Assembly (NCBI GenBank): GCA_001768325.1
Contig: MENQ01000016.1
Location: forward strand, 1 to 64,000
Reading direction: 5' to 3'
Source: Bacteroidetes bacterium GWC2_46_850
Lineage (GTDB): Bacteria; Bacteroidota; Bacteroidia; Bacteroidales; Dysgonomonadaceae
Length of the DNA: 64,000 nt
Below are positions 1-6,858 of the stretch, in pieces (position 1 is the first letter of the stretch; the number at the start of each line of letters is the position of its first letter). The notes beneath the pieces were generated by a model. That model saw only the letters and a list, made by a program, of their open reading frames with translations. It did not search any database and had not been told where the DNA came from. The translations under genes were made by a program, and so were the position numbers.

Positions 1-229
1 AATATATCACCATCGGATCAGCTTGTCCGATACAAAAGTAATAAATAAAATTAAATACAATTAAAGTGCTCGGTTATTACGGGCTAATACAGGTGTAAAT
101 CTCGGTTGTATCCACCGATTTATGACTAAGTAATTCCTTTATATCAATATACTAAAAGCTCATCATCCTGCTCTCCTATTTCAGTAAACGAACAATATAA
201 ATCAAGTATTTACGAATATTGTATATTTA
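1..229. other. Intergenic, no gene seen
   Basis: No convincing coding region on either strand. The DNA is AT-rich. A short inverted repeat (arms at 12-17 and 26-31, ATCGGA/TCCGAT) could be the terminator of a gene lying before the window, and a second weak hairpin sits near 96-122. Neither is strong enough to call separately. Confidence 0.4.
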
Positions 230-534
230 TTGCGTAAAGGATCTTACGACTATCAAAATCAATTAAACGAACTAAAGAAAATTGACCCTGAGTTATTTCA
301 AATTCTTGAGATATTCTTATACAAATGGAAAAATTTCGACTATAGCGACACAGACCCAATAACAGGATGTTATCATTCATTGCTTTTTGAGGAACGATTT
401 ATTGACGATATAGACCTGATAACGAAGCTGCGAAAGAACATGAAAAACTCCATGATGCTATTGCAGGCATTGATAATTTTGTCACTAATCTTATCGCGGC
501 AACCCTAATAATTCATTCAGATATTTGGATATAG
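230..534 (+). pseudogene. Possible frameshifted small gene of unknown function
   Basis: An open frame starts at a TTG at 230 and runs to 508 (92 codons), but its last 30 or so residues are low-complexity and hydrophobic. From about 406 the reading frame one base back is open and gives a more natural acidic/amphipathic tail (starting DNEAAKEHEKLHDAIAG) that ends with TAG at 532-534. This suggests one original protein of about 100 residues broken by a small indel between 406 and 430. No family recognised. The 3' end overlaps the tail of the convergent acyltransferase gene by about 20 bases. It could equally be noncoding DNA. Confidence 0.3.
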
Positions 535-1694
535 GTTTCTATTTTATATATCCTTTTGCGACTAGTAAGCCATTTTCTAACTGGTTGATCGTATAGTTTC
601 AAGGCAAGGTATGCCAAAACAATATTACCTACAACCAATAACACCATCCATTGCCAAGTTTGAGCAGGTGTTCGCCATGTTTCAGGGAAACCAATATAAG
701 CATAAAATAAGTACATGGTGGGATAGTGTACGGCATACAGCGGATAAGAGATGTCGCCCATAAACTTGCATAAGCTTGTGGTTAGTGGATCGGTTGTCTG
801 TCCTGACGCTGCTAATAACACGACAAAAGGAAAAGCTATTGCTACGCATACCAATTCGAAGACAATGTTAACCCATGCTGTATTGTCCGATCCCATGGAA
901 GGCAAAGACAGCAGTAAAACAAGAATGGCTGTACAAATCCAAAAAACACCGCGTACCTTGACAGGTTTAAATACACGACTCATGTATAATCCCACACTAA
1001 ACGGAAAGAGCATACGCAACAAACCACCCCCAAAATTAGCACCTTCAAGTGTCCAGCCAACACCCATATTTCCGTATCCTACCATATCCGACAAGAAAAA
1101 CAGTGCCCAACATATACCGATGATTGCGGTAACGATACCCAACCAACGCGTAGACAGTTTGCGTAAAAACAATGCATAGAGAATATTGCCGATATATTCG
1201 AAGAACAACGACCAGTGAGGACCATTCAGTGGGAACATCTCTCCATTGCCGCGAACTTCACTCATAGCACCCGGTACTTCCGGAATCATGAATAAATGAA
1301 GCAAAACAGCAATCATAACTGCCGAGATTGTGACATGTGTTCCGTCCCATTTCACACCGCCTTGAATGAAAAACGTGACAACTCCCCATAAGATACCGAA
1401 CACAACCATGGGGTGAAGACGGATGAGTCGGCGACGGAAGAACTGTCCATAAGTAAGTTTCTTCGTTGACGATTTATTCCAACGGTCATCATAAGCGTAA
1501 CCGATAACAAAGCCAGAGAGAATGAAAAAGAAATCAACTGCCAGATATCCGTGTCCTATTATCCAAGATTCGGGTGGAAAACATTCGTAGCAGTGGTAGA
1601 TGATAACCATTAAGGCGGCTACACCTCTTAGTCCGTCGAGCAAGTGATAATGAGTCTTTGAATCGGACATAGGGGCGGTCATAGTTGTTGTCAT
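513..1694 (-). CDS. Acyltransferase 3 family membrane protein (OafA/YrhL type)
   Basis: Integral membrane O-acyltransferase of the acyltransferase-3 superfamily, which moves acetyl or other acyl groups onto exported sugars or lipids. The N-terminus carries the family signature LLDGLRGVAALMVIIYH, with its conserved Arg and His, followed by DFFFILSGFVIGYAY and an RRRLIRLHP segment. About ten hydrophobic segments follow, and the length (393 residues from the chosen start) is normal for the family. The frame is open up to 1748, but the extra residues are not family-like; ATG at 1694 or 1670 is the probable start. The insertion sequence begins about 55 bases upstream, so the native promoter may have been displaced. 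Substrate unknown. Confidence 0.8.
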   Translation of the reverse strand: MTTTMTAPMSDSKTHYHLLDGLRGVAALMVIIYHCYECFPPESWIIGHGYLAVDFFFILSGFVIGYAYDDRWNKSSTKKLTYGQFFRRRLIRLHPMVVFGILWGVVTFFIQGGVKWDGTHVTISAVMIAVLLHLFMIPEVPGAMSEVRGNGEMFPLNGPHWSLFFEYIGNILYALFLRKLSTRWLGIVTAIIGICWALFFLSDMVGYGNMGVGWTLEGANFGGGLLRMLFPFSVGLYMSRVFKPVKVRGVFWICTAILVLLLSLPSMGSDNTAWVNIVFELVCVAIAFPFVVLLAASGQTTDPLTTSLCKFMGDISYPLYAVHYPTMYLFYAYIGFPETWRTPAQTWQWMVLLVVGNIVLAYLALKLYDQPVRKWLTSRKRIYKIETYIQISE

Positions 1695-1850
1695 GAGGAT
1701 AATTAGAATGCAAATTAATTGTATTTGCCTATGAAAATATCTAATCACATAGGCGAAAGTTAGGTGTATATATTATATGTTTCGTGCAAAGTGGAATTTC
1801 TAACTTTGCCGGGACACAGAGTTAAGCATAAACGCTTATTTTTGTGTAAT

Positions 1851-2150
1851 ATGAGAAAACAAAGAACACATTTTGACAAGGCATTCAAAGATAATGCGGT
1901 CAAACTTAGTTTAGAGCGCAAGAATGTTTCCGAGCTTGCGCAGGAATTGGGTATTGCCCCCTTTCTTTTATATCGTTGGCGGAAAGAATACCAGCAGAAA
2001 GGGGAAGCCAGTTTCCCCGGACATGGAGTCCAGTCACTAGATGAAAACTCCAAAAGGATTGCCGAACTGGAAAAACGTCTGGGTGAGGCTGAAACAGAGC
2101 GGGACATATTAAAAAAAGCTTTGAGCATCATCTCCAAGAAAGATCGTTGA
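1851..2150 (+). CDS. IS3-family transposase OrfA (helix-turn-helix)
   Basis: 99-residue DNA-binding subunit of an IS3-type transposase. It opens MRKQRTHFDKAFKDNAVKL and carries the helix-turn-helix region around SVSELAQELGIAPFLLYRWRK-like residues 20-45, followed by a leucine-zipper-like coiled coil (IAELEKRLGEAETERDILKKAL) that in the family joins OrfA to OrfB. A run of A residues near 2108-2115 within the Leu-Lys-Lys codons is a good site for the -1 programmed frameshift that yields the OrfAB transposase; orfB lies in the -1 frame and overlaps by 4 bases. The ATG at 1851 is preferred over the longer open frame from 1764, whose first 29 residues are not family-like. Confidence 0.88.
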   Translation: MRKQRTHFDKAFKDNAVKLSLERKNVSELAQELGIAPFLLYRWRKEYQQKGEASFPGHGVQSLDENSKRIAELEKRLGEAETERDILKKALSIISKKDR

Positions 2151-3040
2151 TCTATCTCTTTATAAAGGAATACAACTCGAAACGATGGACGATCGAGGTG
2201 ATGTGTAAAGTATTGAAAGTACCCCGGAGCAGTTATTACCGCTGGCTTAAAGATCCGGAGGGCCAACGTAAGCGCAAATATATGGAGCTGGACGAAAAGA
2301 TCAGAGATGCCTATTTTGCAGCCAAAGGACGCAATGGAAGCCCCCGGCTGGCGAAGGATTTGCAGGCATCCGGAACTCCTGTCTCGAGAACCACCGTAGC
2401 ATGCCACATGAGGGAAATGGGCTTGCGCAGCAAACTCTCGAGACGATTCAAAGTGACGACGGATACCTCTCATAACTATAAGGTTGCTCCAAATCTGTTG
2501 AATCGCGAATTTAATCAGAATGAGCCTGTGAAAGCGTGTGTCTCTGACCTGACCTATATTCCGTGTAAGGATGGGTTTCTTTATCTGACCTGTGTGCTGG
2601 ATCTTTTTGACCGCAAACTGATCGGATGGTCCATAAGTGATCATATGAATGCATCCCATACCGTAGTTCCGGCTATCAGGATGGCCAACAGGAACAGACC
2701 TTTTGGAGAAGGAATGATATTTCATTCTGACAGGGGCATCCAGTATGCCTGCAAACAAACTGTAAACCTGCTGAAATCCTTGAAGCTGGAGCAAAGTATG
2801 AGTGGAAAGGGAAATTGTTGGGATAATGCTGTGGCTGAAAGCTTTTTCAAAACTTTCAAATCTGAATTGGTCTATGGTACCAAACTCAAAACAAGAGAGC
2901 AAATGCGCTTGCATGTATTTGAATATATTGAAACCTGGTATAATCATAAAAGGAGATTCTCAGCATTGGGTAACTTAAACATTGATGAATTTTGGGATCA
3001 GTATAATATTAAAAAAGAATCAATTAAAAATGTCGCCTAA
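2147..3040 (+). CDS. IS3-family transposase OrfB (DDE integrase core)
   Basis: 297-residue catalytic part of the IS3 transposase. An HTH_21-like N-terminus (residues about 10-90, with SSYYRWLK) is followed by the rve integrase core. The DDE triad is visible: Asp134 in VSDLTYIP, Asp195 in FHSDRGIQYA and Glu231 in CWDNAVAESFF, with the D(35)E spacing normal for IS3. The frame begins at a TTG (2147) overlapping the orfA stop, so it is probably expressed mainly as the frameshifted OrfAB fusion. All catalytic residues are present and the frame is intact, so the element may still be active. Confidence 0.92.
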   Translation: MIYLFIKEYNSKRWTIEVMCKVLKVPRSSYYRWLKDPEGQRKRKYMELDEKIRDAYFAAKGRNGSPRLAKDLQASGTPVSRTTVACHMREMGLRSKLSRRFKVTTDTSHNYKVAPNLLNREFNQNEPVKACVSDLTYIPCKDGFLYLTCVLDLFDRKLIGWSISDHMNASHTVVPAIRMANRNRPFGEGMIFHSDRGIQYACKQTVNLLKSLKLEQSMSGKGNCWDNAVAESFFKTFKSELVYGTKLKTREQMRLHVFEYIETWYNHKRRFSALGNLNIDEFWDQYNIKKESIKNVA

Positions 3041-3052
3041 CTTTTTGTCTCA

Positions 3053-3431
3053 ATTAAGTTTGCAAGTCCAAGAATTAAAACTTTGGCAAAATATTCACGC
3101 TAAAAAAAAATATGTTTTCTCAAGACAAGACAGAATCGACGAAAAAGCCACTTTTATAAGTTTGGACATAGCACAAAATGTTGCTGAGATAAAACAACAA
3201 GACGGTAAAGACATCTGGCTTTATGGGGGTGCAAGTCTTATAAAAACATTTATTCAATTAGGGCTAATTGACACTTACAGAATTTCCGTTCATCCAACTG
3301 CTTTGGGTAGCGGAAAACCTCTTTTTGAAAACTTTGAAGAACGACTAAATTTAAAACTGATCAAGACAAATATTTTCAAATCGGGCGTAGTGCAACTCAT
3401 TTATACGACAGAAAAAACAACGAACTGCTAA
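3053..3431 (+). pseudogene. 5'-truncated dihydrofolate reductase-family (RibD C-terminal) protein
   Basis: Only the C-terminal two thirds of a DHFR/RibD-C superfamily protein remain: about 125 residues against the usual 175-190. The family's diagnostic segments are present: KYVFSRQ, then GKDIWLYGGASLIKTFIQLGLIDTYRISVHPTALGSGKPLF (read as separate blocks), which is the NADPH-binding and final beta-strand region. The N-terminal MxK..LYIATSLDGYIA-type strand and substrate-binding helix are missing because the insertion sequence ends at about 3052. The open frame continues upstream into the IS (to 2982), so a chimeric product is possible but unlikely to be functional. Homologues often have no proven role in folate metabolism. 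Confidence 0.7.
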
Positions 3432-3623
3432 CAGTTGTTCGAGTTGAGCACCATCACGAAATTTACCTGACCGATCCGCGTTAATCCGCCTCCTACAAGC
3501 TGAAGACAGTCATTCAGCACCCGGTCGGGAGAAAATAAAGATAACTGCAGCAGACAATGATCCCTCCCTATTCTGGTGAAAAATGGAATGGTAAGAAGCA
3601 ATGACAAACAGTAACTAACAAAA

Positions 3624-4406
3624 ATGATGCAACGAGAATTTGCTAACAAAGCCAAGACAATTTTAGAGACAGACGAGAATGTGATTGGTTTGGCTGTTGC
3701 TGGTTCGTGGATAACAAATAAAATGGATGAGTTTTCCGACCTTGACCTAATTCTTGTGACCAGGAAAAAGATTTCTCATGACAAAAATCTAATGCTTGAT
3801 TATGCAAAAAGATTGGGAAATTTTTTATCAGGATTTACAGGAGAACACATTGGAGAACCCAGAGTTTTAATTTGTCTTTATGACAACCCCCTTTTACACG
3901 TCGACATAAAATTTGTGACGCTTGATGAGTTTCAATCACGTGTCGAAACACCTACACTGCTGATTGACAAAGAAGGGCAACTTGAAAAAGCAATCAAGAA
4001 TTCACACGAAAAGTTTCCATACCCTGATTATCAATGGATTGAAGATCGTTTTTGGATTTGGATACACTATGCTCTACTAAAAATCGGACGTGGCGAATAT
4101 CTTGAAGCATACGACTTTATGGGATTTTTAAGAATGGTTGTTTTTGGACCTCTGCTTCACATCAAAAACGACAATTTACCTCGTGGCGTTAGGAGGGTAG
4201 AAACAGATTTAGTAAGCGAAGATTTGGCGAGACTAAAACTCACAATTCCAACATACAACAGACAATCACTATTAGGTAGTTTGAGAAACGCCGTAACATT
4301 ATACAGACAACTCAGGAGAGAACTGTTTGACAACAATGTGTGTTTACAAAATGACGCAGAACAAAAAGTGATGAATTATTTTGATGAAATTGAAAGGAGG
4401 AAATAA
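3624..4406 (+). CDS. Nucleotidyltransferase-fold protein, aminoglycoside adenylyltransferase-like
   Basis: 260-residue protein of the polymerase-beta nucleotidyltransferase superfamily. The NTP-binding GS motif (Gly27-Ser28 in AVAGSW) is followed by the metal-binding DxD (Asp39 and Asp41 in DEFSDLDLIL), and a third acidic residue is Asp94 in LHVDIKFV. The C-terminal half is alpha-helical and rich in Trp and Tyr, like the substrate-binding domain of ANT(6)-type enzymes. Such proteins adenylylate small molecules, including streptomycin-like aminoglycosides, but many relatives have no known substrate, so resistance is only a possibility. It lies between a truncated DHFR-like gene and a methyltransferase in a low-GC patch that looks acquired. 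ATG at 3624 is directly followed by a second ATG. Confidence 0.7.
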   Translation: MMQREFANKAKTILETDENVIGLAVAGSWITNKMDEFSDLDLILVTRKKISHDKNLMLDYAKRLGNFLSGFTGEHIGEPRVLICLYDNPLLHVDIKFVTLDEFQSRVETPTLLIDKEGQLEKAIKNSHEKFPYPDYQWIEDRFWIWIHYALLKIGRGEYLEAYDFMGFLRMVVFGPLLHIKNDNLPRGVRRVETDLVSEDLARLKLTIPTYNRQSLLGSLRNAVTLYRQLRRELFDNNVCLQNDAEQKVMNYFDEIERRK

Positions 4407-4747
4407 AAGAAAAGGCCCCAAAACGTTAGCGGCCATTTGTAGAACTCCCCGTATTAGAACTTCAGCATCAGCAGAATATGCATAACAAGAGCGGGGTGAA
4501 AAAATTTGAGAAATATTTTAATTTTCAGTACTTTTTGTATCTTTGCAGGTATAAAACAATTGGATGTTTATTTTTAATTCGGATATTGTTCTGTAAACAA
4601 TCCGTACTTCCTGTACCGATTGTGCCTTCGTTTTTCCCCGGATAATTCTAATCGGGGGTGGTTTTCTTTCAATTATTTATAGTTTAACTCGCGTACACTG
4701 ATAAACGCATTATGAAGCTGATCGTGTACGCAACAAAACAAAAGAAG
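4407..4747 (+). promoter_or_regulatory. Long structured leader with promoter-like box upstream of the methyltransferase
   Basis: This 340-base stretch has no credible gene. A TATCTTTG box at 4538-4545 matches the Bacteroidetes -7 consensus TAnnTTTG; no well-spaced -33 TTTG is evident. Downstream lie two hairpins: CGGATATTGTT (4580-4590) pairing with AACAATCCG (4596-4604), and CCCCGGAT (4636-4643) pairing with ATCGGGGG (4651-4658), the latter followed by a T-rich TGGTTTTCTTTC. The second could act as a terminator/attenuator about 90 bases before the methyltransferase start. The sequence GTTAGC at 4425-4430 mirrors GCTAAC at 3427-3432 across the nucleotidyltransferase gene. Confidence 0.45.
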
Positions 4748-5518
4748 ATGAACAACGAAAAACAGACAATTCACGAATTTGACTTACACATCATTTATGA
4801 CTTTTTCTCTGATACAAACCGCCAGGGTCCTGGGAGTCCGGAAGAAACGCTAAAAGCATTGGGGTTTATAAGTGGTCTTTCCGAAATGTCCAAAATTGCC
4901 GATATGGGTTGTGGCACCGGAGGTCAAACAATGGTTTTAGGTGAAAACACAGCGGGTGAAATCACCGGTGTGGACAGCTGGCCCGGGTTTATAGATCAAT
5001 TCAACCAGCATACCCGTACCAGAAATCTCCAGCACAGGGTGAAAGGCATCGTCGGTGACATGGGGAATCTTCCATTTCAGGAAGAAGAACTGGATCTGAT
5101 CTGGTCGGAAGGTGCCATTTACAACATAGGATTTGAGCGCGGACTCAACGAATGGAGGAAGTTTCTGAAACCGGGCGGATACATCGCTATAACAGAAAAT
5201 ACCTGGTTTAGCGATGAGCGGCCTGCCGAGATTCAGGACTTCTGGCAAACGATCTATCCCGAGATAGATACAATCTCCAACAAGGTTGCACAAATGCAAA
5301 AAGCAGGTTATCTGCCCGTTGCCACCTACATGTTGCCCGAAACCATCTGGACTGATTATTATTCCTGGCAGGCCTCGAGACGAGCGTCTTTCTTGAAAAA
5401 ATATGACGGAAACAATTCCATAAAAGAATTTGTCGCTACCATGCAATATGAGGCGGAGTTATATGACAAATATAAAGCATATTATGGCTATATGTTTTAT
5501 ATCGGAAAGAAGATTTGA
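4748..5518 (+). CDS. Class I SAM-dependent methyltransferase (UbiE/YjhP-like)
   Basis: 256-residue Rossmann-fold methyltransferase. The AdoMet-binding motif I is [10 protein letters not shown] (about residues 51-60), motif II has the acidic residue in ITGVDSWPG, motif III is VGDMGNLPF, and the post-core [11 protein letters not shown] strand is clear. A Methyltransf_11/25-type domain covers most of the protein, with an extra C-terminal region rich in Tyr and Trp that probably forms the substrate pocket. ATG at 4748 is chosen over 4712 because the first 12 residues of the longer form are not family-like. Substrate unknown; it may be a small metabolite. The gene sits behind a structured leader and is followed by a strong hairpin. 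Confidence 0.8.
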   Translation: MNNEKQTIHEFDLHIIYDFFSDTNRQGPGSPEETLKALGFISGLSEMSKIADMGCGTGGQTMVLGENTAGEITGVDSWPGFIDQFNQHTRTRNLQHRVKGIVGDMGNLPFQEEELDLIWSEGAIYNIGFERGLNEWRKFLKPGGYIAITENTWFSDERPAEIQDFWQTIYPEIDTISNKVAQMQKAGYLPVATYMLPETIWTDYYSWQASRRASFLKKYDGNNSIKEFVATMQYEAELYDKYKAYYGYMFYIGKKI

Positions 5519-5569
5519 AACGTAATGAAATCAACCCTGAATAGGCGTTTGATTGATATGCAAAATTAA

Positions 5570-5609
5570 AATTCCTTTCGTGCATGAGTCTTCAAGCACG
5601 AAAGGAATT
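5570..5609. terminator. Perfect 14-bp hairpin between methyltransferase and NTF2-like genes
   Basis: AATTCCTTTCGTGC at 5570-5583 is perfectly complementary to 5596-5609 with a 12-base loop. It is flanked by A-rich DNA on both sides rather than a clear T-run on the plus strand. Its place 50 bases after the methyltransferase stop suggests a terminator for that gene. Confidence 0.6.
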
Positions 5610-5701
5610 AAATAACAAACTTCCATTATCTGTCATACGAATAAGAACAACATAATGAGAATTATTCTCACAACGATAATTATTATTAAAACAAAAATAT
5701 C

Positions 5702-6094
5702 ATGGATAGACTGAGTACAACAGAAACAATCATCGCTTTGGAAACTGCCGCTCTCGAAGCTTGGCACAAAGGCAATCCCTCTCCTTATCTCGAACTTTAT
5801 TCGAAAGACTTTACCTATTTCGACCCTGCACATGAAAGGCGACTAGATGGTTGGGACAAGATAAAAACCTTATATGAAAGCATGCGGGGAAAGGTAGCAA
5901 TGGATAAATTCGTAATTTTAAATCCAGTGGTGCAACAAACCGATACCATGGCTGTCCTGACTTATAATCTGCATTCATATGTAGGTGAAACACGCTGGGA
6001 AGAAAATTGCACGGAAGTGTATAGACTGGAAGAAAATAACATTTGGAAAATCATCCACAGTCACTGGTCATTAACTAAGTCATCAATTGATTGA
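5702..6094 (+). CDS. NTF2-like / SnoaL-type small protein (DUF4440-like)
   Basis: 130 residues with the cone-shaped NTF2-like pattern: an N-terminal helix (TTETIIALETAALEAWHKGN), then YLELYSKDFTYFDPAHERRLDGWDKIKTLYESM, then strands VVQQTDTMAVLTYNLHSY and a terminal IWKIIHSHWSLTK. This is the usual DUF4440/SnoaL_3 layout and length. Such proteins are ketosteroid-isomerase-fold enzymes or ligand binders; the reaction cannot be told from sequence. No signal peptide, so cytoplasmic. It stands alone, separated from the upstream methyltransferase by a hairpin and converging on the DUF1697 gene. Confidence 0.72.
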   Translation: MDRLSTTETIIALETAALEAWHKGNPSPYLELYSKDFTYFDPAHERRLDGWDKIKTLYESMRGKVAMDKFVILNPVVQQTDTMAVLTYNLHSYVGETRWEENCTEVYRLEENNIWKIIHSHWSLTKSSID

Positions 6095-6144
6095 TTGACA
6101 GTCATCTTTTTTTCTGATGGTACCTGTCTGCACGACAATTATTG

Positions 6145-6705
6145 CTATTCGTGAGAGGAAACGGAATGAGCCAACTTTAAAAGCTCGGTCGTTGTTTTCC
6201 AATTCCGGGTAGTTGCCTTTACCTTCAGCTTAGTCTCCAGAAAATTATTGTTTAATTTGGTCGTCCTGTACCCGTTAGGGCAATAAAGATATACTACGTT
6301 TGAGACAAATGCGATTTCCTCGCGGGGCTTTCTTTTAGTCAGAATTTTCTCCAGATCCGGACTTTTTAATGGAGACGCCGATAAGAAGGTAACATACAGG
6401 AAAGAAACATCCTTATCCTCATCATGTACAAAAGGATTATCCCGAATAATTACCTCCAGAGTCTCAGCTTTCAGCACAATGACCGGCACGTCAAAACCAA
6501 AAGAATTTTTAATGACTGAAGCAATCAACTCCTCCAATACTCTGGCATCTTTCTCTGTTGAAAAAAAGAGCACGTTTCCACTTTGTAAATAGGTAGTTAC
6601 CTTCTCAAAACCCAGGTTTTCATATAATTGACGCAAATCTGTCATTTTGATTAATTTTTGCCCGCTCACATTGATTCCTCTTATGATTGAAATATAAGAT
6701 GCCAT
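6145..6705 (-). CDS. DUF1697 domain-containing protein
   Basis: 186 residues spanning a full DUF1697 domain. The start MASYISIIRGINVSGQKLIKMTDLR and the following TYLQSGNVLFF segment are the hallmark of the family; a C-terminal KATTRNWKTTTELLKLA block is also typical. The function of the family is unknown; the fold is thought to be a ferredoxin-like duplication. No signal peptide. The gene converges on the NTF2-like gene and diverges from the outer-membrane protein gene at 6859, with about 150 bases between the two starts. Confidence 0.85.
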   Translation of the reverse strand: MASYISIIRGINVSGQKLIKMTDLRQLYENLGFEKVTTYLQSGNVLFFSTEKDARVLEELIASVIKNSFGFDVPVIVLKAETLEVIIRDNPFVHDEDKDVSFLYVTFLSASPLKSPDLEKILTKRKPREEIAFVSNVVYLYCPNGYRTTKLNNNFLETKLKVKATTRNWKTTTELLKLAHSVSSHE

Positions 6706-6858
6706 CTGTTATTATTTTTAGTTATTCCGGAAAGACGATTTCCTTTATTAACGCTTTGATGTTATTCTTGTTCTTGCTGATCAGAAAGAGTGTGTTATGA
6801 ATCCGGTTGTAACCAAATAAAGAGAGTTCGTGTCATATCATCGTATAAAATAAAAAAT

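Larger units (their letters stand above)
1750..3052 (+). mobile_element. IS3-family insertion sequence (IS150-like), nearly intact
   Basis: Contains overlapping orfA and orfB with intact catalytic residues. Imperfect terminal inverted repeats are visible: AAAGTTAGGTG at 1756-1766 and its counterpart CGCCTAACTTT at 3034-3044. The right end probably extends to the CA at 3051-3052, as usual for IS3 elements; the left boundary is less clear because the outermost bases match poorly. I could not define a target-site duplication. Insertion has removed the 5' part of a dihydrofolate-reductase-like gene on the right and sits directly upstream of the acyltransferase on the left, so a deletion probably accompanied it. 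Confidence 0.8.

Noticed and set aside
3428-3655. A 75-codon minus-strand frame between the DHFR-like fragment and the nucleotidyltransferase.
   Set aside because: No recognisable family, overlaps both neighbours, and Leu/Arg-rich composition is typical of antisense shadow.
3427-4430. Integron attC sites around the nucleotidyltransferase.
   Set aside because: Only isolated hexamers are present; the paired GTTRRRY/RYYYAAC cores and the attC stem could not be found, so it is kept only as a low-interest observation.
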